Positions 18,473-27,654 of a DNA stretch of 64,000 nt are shown piece by piece. Below the pieces are notes generated by a model. That model was not told the DNA's origin, did no database searches, and was given only the letters and a program-made list of their open reading frames with translations. Every line of letters begins with the position of its first letter. Positions within the stretch are counted from its first letter, which is position 1. A program made the position numbers and the translations under genes. The stretch is from Flagellimonas eckloniae (lineage in GTDB: Bacteria > Bacteroidota > Bacteroidia > Flavobacteriales > Flavobacteriaceae): NCBI RefSeq assembly GCF_001413955.1, contig NZ_LCTZ01000002.1:310001-374000 (forward strand), written 5' to 3'.

Positions 18473-18805
18473 GCCTATCTGATTCATTTTGAAATTAAAA
18501 AATACACATGTTTAGAATAAATGAATACGCAAAGTATTCAGTTCACTTCTCTAAATGACACCGAAATATTTAAAGATCAGAAAATGCATTGCAATATTCT
18601 TGTATAGGCAAAAAAAGTATCATAATTAGTATGCATCGTATTGGATGTTTACCTAACAACAACTTAATTTTATCTTCTAAATAATAAAAGAGTCGCAGTA
18701 TTGATACTTGATAATTAGTATTTTCTTAAAAATGACATCTAATAATTTAAATTTTATTAAAATAAAGCCCCTTTTATATGGGCGCTGTTGGATTGGTCAA
18801 AAAAA
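18473..18805. other. Intergenic region before sigma factor 2, with a 19-bp palindrome
   Basis: This 333-bp AT-rich spacer contains no credible gene. It holds a perfect inverted repeat at 18522-18540 (TGAATAC, five-base centre GCAAA, GTATTCA). No T-tract follows, so it is a poor terminator and could instead be an operator for the downstream sigma/fecR/receptor module. The module's promoter should lie here, but I do not see a clear Bacteroidetes -33/-7 pair. Confidence 0.45.
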
Positions 18806-19366
18806 ATGAAAAAGCCCCTCTCAAATAGCAACAATACTTTATTGGCCCTCAAACGGGGAGAAAAATCTGCTTTTAAATCTATATTTGATCAATATGAAAA
18901 GGGGTTGTATAGTTTTATCGTCTCTATTACAAAATCGGGCTACGTAGCTGAAGAAATTCTTCAAGAGGTATTTATAAAGATTTGGACGAACAGAAAAACA
19001 TTGGATTGCACACGCTCATTTGATTCATATATATATACCGTAGCTAGAAACCACACGTATAATTATCTTCGAAAAGTTGCTAACCAAGAATCATTAAAAC
19101 AAGAGGTTTGGAGAAACCTAGAGCACTCCAACCATCAAACGGAAAATATGATTTTGTCCGTTGAATATGATGTTATCCTTAGCGATATCCTTGAAGGGCT
19201 TCCTTTGCAAAAAAGAAGCGTTTTCATTTTATCAAAGCAACAGGGAAAAAGTAATCAAGAAATCGCCGACCTGTTGAACATTAGTCCTAAAACGGTAAAA
19301 AATCATTTATGGGAAACCTTGCGATTGATTAAGAAACAACTTCGTCCGCACTTACAGACGCAATAA
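18806..19366 (+). CDS. ECF-type RNA polymerase sigma-70 factor (module 2)
   Basis: A 186-residue ECF sigma factor. The frame extends six codons upstream to a TTG (18788), but ATG 18806 is the natural start. Region 2 shows AEEILQEVFIKIWTNRK and TVARNHTYNYLRK; region 4 shows LPLQKRSVFILSKQQGKSNQ and a helix-turn-helix (EIADLLNISPKTVKNHLWE). It is followed by fecR after 228 bp, and that gap contains copy 2 of the repeated element. The separation of sigma gene and fecR by this element suggests that fecR and the receptor have their own sigma-dependent promoter, giving positive feedback on the receptor but not directly on the sigma gene; that is inference. Confidence 0.92.
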   Translation: MKKPLSNSNNTLLALKRGEKSAFKSIFDQYEKGLYSFIVSITKSGYVAEEILQEVFIKIWTNRKTLDCTRSFDSYIYTVARNHTYNYLRKVANQESLKQEVWRNLEHSNHQTENMILSVEYDVILSDILEGLPLQKRSVFILSKQQGKSNQEIADLLNISPKTVKNHLWETLRLIKKQLRPHLQTQ

Positions 19367-19451
19367 TCAATACCTCATATTTAAACTCTTCTTCTTTTTG
19401 GGTTTAAAATTCAGTTTAATCGGATACCTATGAACTAATCGGGTTTCGTTG

Positions 19452-19580
19452 GGAACCAACTGTTGGTATATGGGTCTTGGACCATTGGCTTTTAGCATAT
19501 CCTAAAAAAAACAATACACTAGCTGGGACTTTTGCAATTTTCAAGTGTATTATATATGATAATGGCAATCTAAAAAATCT
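19452..19580 (+). repeat. Conserved intergenic element, copy 2 (upstream of fecR 2)
   Basis: The core 19496-19580 matches 3938-4020 at about 93% identity, including CTGGGACTTTTGCAATTTTC and AAGTGTATTATATA. GGAACCA occurs at 19452-19458 at the same distance from the core as in copy 1. The element ends only 14 nt before the fecR ATG at 19595, whereas copy 1 ends 108 nt before its gene. If transcription starts inside the core, the fecR message would have a very short leader and the sulfatase message a long one. Confidence 0.75.
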
Positions 19581-19594
19581 TATTTCACTACATA

Positions 19595-20782
19595 ATGAAA
19601 GGAAACTTTAAAGTCCTCTTAGAAAAATTCATAGATAACACTATTTCAGAAGAGGAGTATGAGCTGTTTATGGATTTGATAAAAAATCCCGAAAACAGAG
19701 ATAGCTTTGAAAAGGTGATAGGGAATTTCTCAAAAAGCACCAAAAGTTTAGAAAGAAGAAGTAATGATGATTCTGAAATGCTATTTGATAGAATTTGGGA
19801 TCAAATTGATGACACCAAGAAAAAGCCTTTTCTTTCACTAGAAAAAATAAATACTTCTAATCTTTATAAGATTGCGGCAGTTTTACTGGTGTTCATAGGG
19901 CTTACTTTTGGCTATAATAAAGTGTTCGATAATAAAGAATCAGTTTCTCCAAACCCCAACCATATTACCCTGACTTTTGGTAATGGGCAAACCCAAATAC
20001 TATCGGAGAAAGGACAGCGCAAAATCCTTGATTCCAAAGGAAAACTTATTGGAGTCCAAAATGGGAGCCATCTGAATTATGGCCATGGTCCTGTACCTGA
20101 TGAAATTATTTTTAATGAGTTGACTGTGCCCAATGGTAAAAGATTCGATGTATCGCTGTCGGATGGTACATATGTAAAACTCAATTCGGGCAGTTCAATT
20201 AAGTATCCGGTGCACTTCATTAAGGGCATGGAAAGAAAGATTTTTCTAAAGGGAGAAGCTTATTTTGATGTTGCCAGCGACAAGGACCACCCATTTATAG
20301 TGAATGCCAATTCCATGAACGTGCAGGTGTTGGGTACCAAGTTCAATGTATCACACTATCCTACAGACACAGATATTAATACCGTCCTAATCGAAGGGTC
20401 TGTCAAATTATATGAAACTGGTGATAAAGAAGACATTGGCAAACAGGTACTATTGACACCTGGACAATTGGCCAATTGGGACAAGGAGACCAAAGAAATC
20501 TCAGTAAAAAGAGTGGACCCCAAAGTTTATACAGCTTGGAAAGACGGAATACTATTATTCAGAAACATCCCATTCAGCAATATTAGAAAGAGATTGGAAA
20601 GACATTTCAATGTTTCCATAGAGAATAACTACTCATTTTTGGATAAGCAGATTTACTCCGCCTCTTTTACCAATCAAAAAAACCTTAGTGAAATTTTAGA
20701 TTCTTTTAGAGAAGACACCCCTTTCTCCTATGAATATAGTAAAGAAGATAACAAAATTATAATAACCAATATTTTAAACTAA
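19595..20782 (+). CDS. FecR-family anti-sigma factor (module 2)
   Basis: A 395-residue inner-membrane anti-sigma factor. The N-terminal cytoplasmic part (1-88) is followed by one membrane helix at about 90-107 (YKIAAVLLVFIGLTFGY), a periplasmic FecR domain at about 180-280 (VPNGKRFDVSLSDGTYVKLN, LKGEAYFDVAS, VQVLGTKFNVSHY) and a C-terminal DUF4974 domain (ILLFRNIPFSNIRKRLERHF). It should hold the module 2 sigma factor until signalled by the STN domain of the receptor encoded 96 bp downstream. Start ATG 19595 lies immediately after the repeated element, so no upstream alternative is plausible. Confidence 0.93.
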   Translation: MKGNFKVLLEKFIDNTISEEEYELFMDLIKNPENRDSFEKVIGNFSKSTKSLERRSNDDSEMLFDRIWDQIDDTKKKPFLSLEKINTSNLYKIAAVLLVFIGLTFGYNKVFDNKESVSPNPNHITLTFGNGQTQILSEKGQRKILDSKGKLIGVQNGSHLNYGHGPVPDEIIFNELTVPNGKRFDVSLSDGTYVKLNSGSSIKYPVHFIKGMERKIFLKGEAYFDVASDKDHPFIVNANSMNVQVLGTKFNVSHYPTDTDINTVLIEGSVKLYETGDKEDIGKQVLLTPGQLANWDKETKEISVKRVDPKVYTAWKDGILLFRNIPFSNIRKRLERHFNVSIENNYSFLDKQIYSASFTNQKNLSEILDSFREDTPFSYEYSKEDNKIIITNILN

Positions 20783-20794
20783 ACACAAATTAAT

Positions 20795-20860
20795 ATGACA
20801 CTGAAAAAAGAATCGAAAAGCAAAAAAGCAAAGATTACCGAAGAAAAAACCAAAAAATAA
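20795..20860 (+). CDS. Possible 21-residue lysine-rich peptide between fecR 2 and receptor
   Basis: ATG 20795 to TAA 20860 encodes 21 residues, 10 of them Lys and 3 Glu (MTLKKESK..., ending EKTKK). It fills most of the 96-bp fecR-receptor gap and leaves 18 nt before the receptor ATG. It may be a leader peptide whose translation affects the receptor start, or a chance frame in an A-rich leader. No homologue is recalled and there is no independent support. Confidence 0.25.
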   Translation: MTLKKESKSKKAKITEEKTKK

Positions 20861-20878
20861 CCCAACAAAAACTAAATT

Positions 20879-23800
20879 ATGAAAAATCTCAAGATATTTG
20901 GGACATTCCCCAAAAGGGTGTCGTTTAAATATGACTTAAAGATGAAACTCACTACACTTTTAGTATTGTTTTCGTTGATTAGTTTGAATGCCAACACATA
21001 TTCACAAAGAACAAAAGTAACTTTAGACCTTGAAAATGTTACTGTTAAGGAGGTATTTGATGAAATAGAATCGTTGACGGAATTCGAATTTCTGTACAAT
21101 CATGCCAAAGTTGATATTGACAGAAAGGTCTCTATCCATGTAAAAAATGATAGAGTTCCCAATATTCTTGAAACCCTGTTTGCTAACACCAATATTTTTT
21201 TTAAGGTCAAGAAAAACATCATTATCCTAAAGAAGAATAGGGCTAAAAAAGTTACTGCTAAACGTATTTCATATAGTTCCAATTCGCGTTCAGAACAACT
21301 GCAGACCACAATTACTGGATCGGTAACGGACAGTTCTGGTAACCCGTTGCCCGGGACCAATATCATAGAAAAAGGGACGGTTAATGGAGTGCAAGCCGAT
21401 TTTGATGGTAATTTTTCCATCGAAGTTGCTAATGAAGATGCTATTCTTGTGATTTCTTTCATAGGGTTCAACACTGTGGAGATTCCTGTGAAGTCACAAA
21501 GTACTATAAGCGTTACTCTAGAAGAATCAGCAGCAGGTTTGGACGAGGTTGTCCTGGTTGGTTTCCGTGGTGCTGAACAACGGGCTATTCAGACAAAAAG
21601 GAGAGCCACAAGTGTTGTTGAATCCATTTCTCCCCAAGATATTGGAAACTATTCTGATGAAAATATTGGTGATGCACTTCGCAGGGTTCCAGGAGTTCAG
21701 ATTCAAGAAGACCAATCTGGTGGGCAAGATGGTGGTTCACGTGTCTCGATTAGGGGTATTGGTCCGGCATTTGTTCAAGTAACAGTCAATGGTAGACAAC
21801 CACTTTCAGCTGGTGTTGAAGGCATTAGTAGATTTAGGCAGTTTAATGTAGACGTAATACCACCAGAGATTCTTCAAGGCGCTACTGTTTATAAAACATC
21901 AGAGGCAGGTCTTATTGAACCAGGTTTGGGTGGGCTTGTGAATTTTCAAACGCTTAGGCCTTTATCGGCAAGCTATAAAAATGACAGTAATTTTTTTGGT
22001 GCAGTAAATGTCCGTGGTGAGTCGGATGTCCAACATGATGGTTTTCTTACCCTTACACCTCGAATAAGTGCAATAGTAGGGGGTAAAACAAAAGACGATA
22101 CTTTTGGGGCATATGTATCTTTTCTTACCAGTAACAATGAGCGTGCGAGAGATCAAGTTTTTTCGAGAATAACGGCCAGAAATTTAAAAGAGGATACCAA
22201 TGGTAATGGTGTATGGGATGGTGACGCTGGAGGTGATACCGAGTATACAGGTGTTTTGATTCCCAATAACGTCACAAATAATCCGATTAGAGAAGAACAA
22301 GATCGTTTGGCTATGTCGGCTGCTTTGGAATGGAAACCAGTTGAATCGTTGCACATAGTAGCCGATCTACAGTTTTCAAGATTTGAAACGTATAGTAATC
22401 GGGCTTTGATCAGACCTAATCCCGGTACAAATGCAGTAACAGGGGTAATTTCCCCGGACAAAGTATTTGCACCTGGAAATCTTAGTATTGTAGATAATTT
22501 TTTGCAGGGGTATAATACAGAAGGGGCCTTCAATAGTGCTACAGGTGAGCTTACTGAAGGCGCAAATATGTTATTCCAAACTACTTGGTATGATAATTTA
22601 AACGATACTTGGGTTGGTGGTTTAAATGCCACTTGGGAAAGGAATGGATGGAAAATAGAGGCAGATTACTCGTATTCTAACTTGGATTTTAATCAAATAT
22701 TGGAAGTTGGGGGAAGAAGTGCTGCTGCTGGTCAGCCTTTTAATAATGGGCCTTTTGTGTTTGACAGTTCGGATTATCCTCGATTTGAGTTAGGTCAAGA
22801 TGCTCAATCAAGTTGGATATCATCGATTACAAGTAACGATTTGGCCGCACCCATTGTTCAGTGGAATAGATATGTGGGAGCCACCAATAATGCTTTTAGA
22901 CTAGATCTTTCAAAGGAATTGAGTGATAATGTTTCTTTGGATTTTGGATCAAGACTATCGACTAATGACTTTTTTGTCGCAGCGGTTCAAAGAGATGGAA
23001 CTCCGTTATCTGATTATTTGGCATCTACTAATGGGGGTACAGTACCAACAGTTAGTGCCAATGATGCCTTTGGGGAATACATAACAAATTTTTTGCCAGG
23101 CAATAACTATGGTTTAATGGATTCTTGGCCCAGAGCTAATATAAGTGCTTATGAAAGCACATATTCAGACTTTTTCAATTACAATCCAGGTAGTCACCCT
23201 CTTTTTGGTAAGAATGTTAACATATTTGATGCTGAAACTATTGAAGAACAGACTATTGCTGATGGAACAGATGATGGGTGGCGTCTACAGAACAATGCAC
23301 CGCTATTTGAATTTCAAGAAAAGACCTTGGCAATCTATGGACAGCTGAATGTACGCACCAAATGGGGTAAGGTTCCTATTTCTGGTAACTTAGGTTTCCG
23401 TGGCGTTCGCACGGAGTACACAGGTAAGGCATTTACTACTGTAACCCTTAATGATCCTGATGCTGAAAATGGAGGTCCTATAAATTTGGGTAGAGTACAG
23501 TCTGAAGTCAATGATGATCAATGGCAAGTTTTACCTTCATTGAACTTAAAGTTTGAATTAAATAAAGACTTAAACTACCGCTTTAGTGTAGTAAAGACAC
23601 TTTCAAGACCAGAGTACAATGAATTGACCCCTGGAGGAGCCTTAAGTGGAATGAATAATTTAAATTCACTGTTTGACGGTACCAATGGCGCTGTTTCTCT
23701 ACCCAATACCGAGTTGAAGCCTTATACTACTTGGCAATTGGACAACACTTTAGAATGGTACAATAATTTTGGAGGTGCCGTTGTTTTTAGTGTCTTTTAC

Positions 23801-24436
23801 AAAGATATATCTGATTACGTCGGTACAAACGTTCAATCTCTAGTTCCGTTTGATCAGGTTCTGGAAGATGGAGGTTTTGATACTACAGGGATGCAAGCAG
23901 CTGGAGTTTTAGATGACTTTCAAAGCCAGACTTATGAAGTTTCCCAACCTAGAAACATTGGTAACGCAAAGGTATTTGGATTTGAAGCCGGATTCAATCA
24001 GCCTTTGGATATCATTTCAGATGGTTTGAGAAACTTTGGTGTGCAGGCTAACTATAACTTTATTACTGCAGATTTCGATAATGACGATATCAATGCAGAT
24101 GATGCGTTTCCAGGTACTTCAAAACACAATTTTAATACGGTTGCCTATTTTGAAAACGAAAAATTCGGTTTACGGGCTGCCTACAACATACGAAGTAACT
24201 TTTTAAGAACACTTTCAGGACAGGGGTTAACATCGTTACCTGAGTATACAGAAGGAAGAGGTCAATTAGATTTACGTGGCAACTACAATATATTTGATGG
24301 AATGCAACTTTCTTTGGCAGTTCAGAATGTTACTGGTGCAGATCAAAGGTCTTTCTTTAGGAATAATCCAAATGAGTCTTTCCAATTGATATCATTGGAA
24401 CCTATAGTCACCATGGGTTTACGATATGGTTTTTAA
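20879..24436 (+). CDS. STN-containing TonB-dependent receptor, large, without SusD partner
   Basis: A 1185-residue outer-membrane receptor. After a long basic leader and signal segment (LTTLLVLFSLISLNANTYSQ) come an STN domain at about 45-110 (VTVKEVFDEIESLTEFEF), a carboxypeptidase-regulatory-like domain at about 140-215 (TGSVTDSSGNPLPGTNI), a TonB-box-like LDEVVLVGF near 222, and a plug with ALRRVPGVQIQEDQSGGQDG and SIRGIGPAFVQVTVNGR. The RGIGPAF/NGR signature and plug resemble the Caulobacter-type receptor family rather than SusC. The final residues (TMGLRYGF) end in aromatic Phe as expected for a barrel. No susD follows; a terminator and a sulfatase do. The receptor probably imports a sulfated oligosaccharide without a SusD lid. 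Confidence 0.92.
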   Translation: MKNLKIFGTFPKRVSFKYDLKMKLTTLLVLFSLISLNANTYSQRTKVTLDLENVTVKEVFDEIESLTEFEFLYNHAKVDIDRKVSIHVKNDRVPNILETLFANTNIFFKVKKNIIILKKNRAKKVTAKRISYSSNSRSEQLQTTITGSVTDSSGNPLPGTNIIEKGTVNGVQADFDGNFSIEVANEDAILVISFIGFNTVEIPVKSQSTISVTLEESAAGLDEVVLVGFRGAEQRAIQTKRRATSVVESISPQDIGNYSDENIGDALRRVPGVQIQEDQSGGQDGGSRVSIRGIGPAFVQVTVNGRQPLSAGVEGISRFRQFNVDVIPPEILQGATVYKTSEAGLIEPGLGGLVNFQTLRPLSASYKNDSNFFGAVNVRGESDVQHDGFLTLTPRISAIVGGKTKDDTFGAYVSFLTSNNERARDQVFSRITARNLKEDTNGNGVWDGDAGGDTEYTGVLIPNNVTNNPIREEQDRLAMSAALEWKPVESLHIVADLQFSRFETYSNRALIRPNPGTNAVTGVISPDKVFAPGNLSIVDNFLQGYNTEGAFNSATGELTEGANMLFQTTWYDNLNDTWVGGLNATWERNGWKIEADYSYSNLDFNQILEVGGRSAAAGQPFNNGPFVFDSSDYPRFELGQDAQSSWISSITSNDLAAPIVQWNRYVGATNNAFRLDLSKELSDNVSLDFGSRLSTNDFFVAAVQRDGTPLSDYLASTNGGTVPTVSANDAFGEYITNFLPGNNYGLMDSWPRANISAYESTYSDFFNYNPGSHPLFGKNVNIFDAETIEEQTIADGTDDGWRLQNNAPLFEFQEKTLAIYGQLNVRTKWGKVPISGNLGFRGVRTEYTGKAFTTVTLNDPDAENGGPINLGRVQSEVNDDQWQVLPSLNLKFELNKDLNYRFSVVKTLSRPEYNELTPGGALSGMNNLNSLFDGTNGAVSLPNTELKPYTTWQLDNTLEWYNNFGGAVVFSVFYKDISDYVGTNVQSLVPFDQVLEDGGFDTTGMQAAGVLDDFQSQTYEVSQPRNIGNAKVFGFEAGFNQPLDIISDGLRNFGVQANYNFITADFDNDDINADDAFPGTSKHNFNTVAYFENEKFGLRAAYNIRSNFLRTLSGQGLTSLPEYTEGRGQLDLRGNYNIFDGMQLSLAVQNVTGADQRSFFRNNPNESFQLISLEPIVTMGLRYGF

Positions 24437-24509
24437 ATAAAAATTGTATTGAAACACCTAAAAGACTTTGCTAAAGTAAACTTTGAGTGTGATGAGTTAG
24501 TTTAAGTTA

Positions 24510-24554
24510 AAGGCATCAGTTTTACTTCTATAAGTAGTAAGTGATGCCTTTTTA
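24510..24554 (+). terminator. Rho-independent terminator after receptor gene
   Basis: AAGGCATCA pairs with TGATGCCTT across an internal arm in which TACTT can pair with AAGTA, and a run of five T follows. It lies 74 bp after the receptor stop and ends 13 bp before the next sulfatase ATG, so sulfatase C must be reached by read-through or be transcribed from a promoter upstream of or overlapping this hairpin. Confidence 0.8.
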
Positions 24555-24566
24555 TTTATATGGATT

Positions 24567-26072
24567 ATGAAAAAATGGATAATTCTACCAATATCAATAT
24601 TGATTCTTGGATATTGTGAGGCACAGGATAGCAAAGTAGTTATAAAGAAATTACCAAATGTAGTCTACATACTTGCTGATGATTTGGGTTATGGCGACCT
24701 TTCTTCCTTAAATCCACAATCTGGTATTAAAACACCTAGTATGGATCGTATTGTTGAGAATGGTATCCAATTTACTGATGCACATTCCAATTCATCAGTT
24801 TGTACACCAACCCGTTATGGTATCATTACTGGGCGATATGCTTGGCGCAGTCGCCTAAAGAAAGGTGTGCTATGGGGCTATGATCAACCGCTAATTGAAG
24901 AAAACAGGGTAACTGTTGCTTCGTTTTTAAAAGATAATGGGTACAACACGGCTTGTATAGGTAAGTGGCATCTTGGTTTGGGCTGGCAACCTAAAAATCC
25001 AGCGAAACCTATTGCTAAATATGAGTGGACCATGGTTTTTGAAAAAGGTGATGATAGCAATGTGGATTTTAGCAAGCCAATTTCCGGTCCAAAAGAACTC
25101 GGTTTTGAGTATTCCTATATAATCCCTGCCTCCTTGGATATGACACCCTATCTCTATATTGAGAATGGTAAAGCGGTTGAACTTCCTACAGCCTATACTG
25201 AAGGAAAATCGGAAGAGGAAGACGGTCGAGGTGTTTTTTGGAGAGCAGGAGAAGTATCCCCTAGTTTTGTTTTTGAGGAAGTATTGGATAACATCACTGA
25301 TAAAGCTGTATCGTATATCCACAATCAGAAAAAAACCAAAAACCCATTCTTTCTCTACTTTCCACTTACAGGGCCTCATACGCCTTGGCTTCCCACAGAT
25401 GCTATAAATGGAAAATCACAGGCTGGTACTTATGGTGATTTTGTGTTGGACGTTGACAATGCAGTGGGCAAGGTTGTGCACGCTTTGGAAAAATCTGGAC
25501 AATTGGATAATACAATGATAGTAGTAACATCAGACAACGGTTCGCATTGGACACCAGAGGATAAAGAAAAATATACGCACCGTGCCAATTATATATTTAA
25601 AGGACAAAAAGCGGATATTTATGAAGGGGGTCATCATGTACCCTATATAGCTATGTGGCCAGGGAATATTGCCCCGGGTTCAAGCTCTGATCAAGTAATC
25701 TGTACCACGGACTTATTGGCCACACTTTCAGGAATAATAGAGAAACCATTACCTCAAGGAGCAGGCGAAGACAGTTATGATATGCTGAATGCCTATCTCA
25801 AGACCGATACAGATAAGCAGATTCGTGACTACACCATTCATCATTCACTTGATGGTTTTTTCTCCATTAGAAAAGGCAAATGGAAAATGACCACCCAGTT
25901 GGGGTCTGGAGGGTTCAGTGAACCAAAGCTTACTGTCCCATCCGAAAGTGGAGCAAAAGGCACATTGTATGATATGGAAAATGACATAAATGAAACGGTA
26001 AACCTTTACATGGAGCATTCAGAAGTGGTCGCAGAGCTGACCAATTTATTGAAAGAGGCTAAAAAACAATAA
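24567..26072 (+). CDS. Type I sulfatase, exported (sulfatase C)
   Basis: A 501-residue arylsulfatase-like enzyme. The leader (LILGYCEAQDS) could be a signal peptide cut after Ala-Gln or a lipoprotein signal with Cys17; I favour cleavage near AQ. Asp38-Asp39 (LADDLGYGD) are metal ligands. The formylglycine motif is CTPTR at 79-83, with Thr in place of Ser, a variant accepted by sulfatase maturation enzymes (C-x-P-[S/T]-R). GKWHLGLGW and VTSDNGSHW complete the active site. It is only distantly related to sulfatases A and B and so likely acts on another position or another sugar. It starts 130 bp after the receptor stop and is 9 bp before sulfatase D. Confidence 0.92.
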   Translation: MKKWIILPISILILGYCEAQDSKVVIKKLPNVVYILADDLGYGDLSSLNPQSGIKTPSMDRIVENGIQFTDAHSNSSVCTPTRYGIITGRYAWRSRLKKGVLWGYDQPLIEENRVTVASFLKDNGYNTACIGKWHLGLGWQPKNPAKPIAKYEWTMVFEKGDDSNVDFSKPISGPKELGFEYSYIIPASLDMTPYLYIENGKAVELPTAYTEGKSEEEDGRGVFWRAGEVSPSFVFEEVLDNITDKAVSYIHNQKKTKNPFFLYFPLTGPHTPWLPTDAINGKSQAGTYGDFVLDVDNAVGKVVHALEKSGQLDNTMIVVTSDNGSHWTPEDKEKYTHRANYIFKGQKADIYEGGHHVPYIAMWPGNIAPGSSSDQVICTTDLLATLSGIIEKPLPQGAGEDSYDMLNAYLKTDTDKQIRDYTIHHSLDGFFSIRKGKWKMTTQLGSGGFSEPKLTVPSESGAKGTLYDMENDINETVNLYMEHSEVVAELTNLLKEAKKQ

Positions 26073-26081
26073 AAAAAACGG

Positions 26082-27638
26082 ATGAAGATAAAAATTCCCT
26101 GCACTAAGTTTAACACATATATAGTGGTATTGTCCATGCTTATTTTGGGTTCGTGCAAACCAAAAACGGAAGTGAAGTCCACGACCGAAGATTCTAAAAA
26201 GAAGCCGAACATCATTTTTTTCTTGGCTGATGACCAAACGCGAAATACGATTAATGCTCTCGGCAATTCCCAGGTCATTACCCCAAACTTAGATCAATTA
26301 GCCGCTGATGGCACGTTCTTTAAGAACGCCTATATCATGGGAGCCATGAACGGTGCGGTATGTGCTCCCAGTAGGGCCATGCTTATGACAGGTAGAGCAT
26401 TATTCAACATAGATCCAACAGGAAATACAATAGATACAACTCATACGACTCTGCCTAGTACCCTTGGTAATGCAGGCTACCATACCTTTCATATAGGTAA
26501 GTGGCATAATGGAAAAAACGCTTTTGTCCGCAGTTTTGACGACGGTTCAAAAATATTTTTTGGTGGCATGCACCGTCAATACCAAGTACCTACCTATGAA
26601 TTCGATAAAGGAAAAGATTATTCTGAGGAACGTTTGAACACGCCTTCGGATAAGCATTCATCGGAGCTTTATGCGGATGCTGGAGTGACGTTTTTGGATA
26701 CATACGATTCGGAAAAACCGTTTTTTATGTATTTGGCGTTTCAGGCGCCTCATGATCCGCGGGAAATGCCAAAAGAATATTTGGATAGATATGATCCTGA
26801 TTCGATTTCGGTACCGAAAAATTTCAAAGAGGTCCACCCCTTCGATAATGGAGAACTGGACATACGCGACGAATGGCTTGCCGGCTATCCTAGGACGGAA
26901 GAAGAGGTCAGGGCAAATATCGCTGCCTATTATGCCATGATTACCCATTTGGATGCCCAAATAGGAAGGGTGTTAAATAAACTGGAAGAGAAAGGGCTTG
27001 CGGAGAACACCATTATCGTCTTTGCCGGGGATAACGGATTGGCAGTTGGACAACACGGGCTTATGGGCAAACAAAATCTATATGAACATAGCATTAATGT
27101 ACCCCTACTGTTTAAAGGCCCCGGAATTCCCAAAGGAAAGACCACGGATTGCTTCGCCTACCTTTTTGATATCTACCCTACTTTGTGTGACTTGACTGAG
27201 ACCAGTATTCCCAAGACCGTAGAAGGCCAAAGTTTAAAACCTGTACTGATGGATACCGTACAACAAGTTCGCGATGGAATGTTCTTTGCCTATAAAAACT
27301 TCCAAAGGGCAGTTCGCAATGAACGATACAAATTAATCAAATACAATGTGGACAATAAGGTAGTGACCCAACTCTTTGATTTGGAAAACGACCCTTTGGA
27401 AACGACCAATCTGGCAGAACAGCCAGAGTTCAAAGAGCAATTTCAAATGATGACTGACCTCATGGCCGCGCAAATGACCCTTAATAATGACGAAGCCGAT
27501 TTAAAAAAGGAAGGTTGGGGAGTTCCGGTTTTACCTGCTTGGAAAGATAAAGTCGACAAAGCCGGAGTGGAATATTTGAGAGGTTTGGCAGAAGAAGAAA
27601 GACAGATGCGAGGGTTTGGTTTGGATAAAACACCCTAA
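26082..27638 (+). CDS. Type I sulfatase, lipoprotein (sulfatase D)
   Basis: A 518-residue sulfatase with lipobox Cys25 (LILGSCK). Asp50-Asp51 in FLADDQTRN are metal ligands; Cys94 in CAPSR is the formylglycine precursor, preceded by GAMNGAV. GKWHNGKN and FAGDNGLAVGQHGLMGKQNLYE are characteristic of the iduronate-2-sulfatase/choline-sulfatase-like branch rather than the arylsulfatase A branch; this is a judgement from motif style. It begins 9 bp after sulfatase C and is followed 16 bp later by sulfatase E, so three sulfatases of different subtypes are translated from one message. Confidence 0.92.
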   Translation: MKIKIPCTKFNTYIVVLSMLILGSCKPKTEVKSTTEDSKKKPNIIFFLADDQTRNTINALGNSQVITPNLDQLAADGTFFKNAYIMGAMNGAVCAPSRAMLMTGRALFNIDPTGNTIDTTHTTLPSTLGNAGYHTFHIGKWHNGKNAFVRSFDDGSKIFFGGMHRQYQVPTYEFDKGKDYSEERLNTPSDKHSSELYADAGVTFLDTYDSEKPFFMYLAFQAPHDPREMPKEYLDRYDPDSISVPKNFKEVHPFDNGELDIRDEWLAGYPRTEEEVRANIAAYYAMITHLDAQIGRVLNKLEEKGLAENTIIVFAGDNGLAVGQHGLMGKQNLYEHSINVPLLFKGPGIPKGKTTDCFAYLFDIYPTLCDLTETSIPKTVEGQSLKPVLMDTVQQVRDGMFFAYKNFQRAVRNERYKLIKYNVDNKVVTQLFDLENDPLETTNLAEQPEFKEQFQMMTDLMAAQMTLNNDEADLKKEGWGVPVLPAWKDKVDKAGVEYLRGLAEEERQMRGFGLDKTP

Positions 27639-27654
27639 TGAATAAAAGGAGAAG

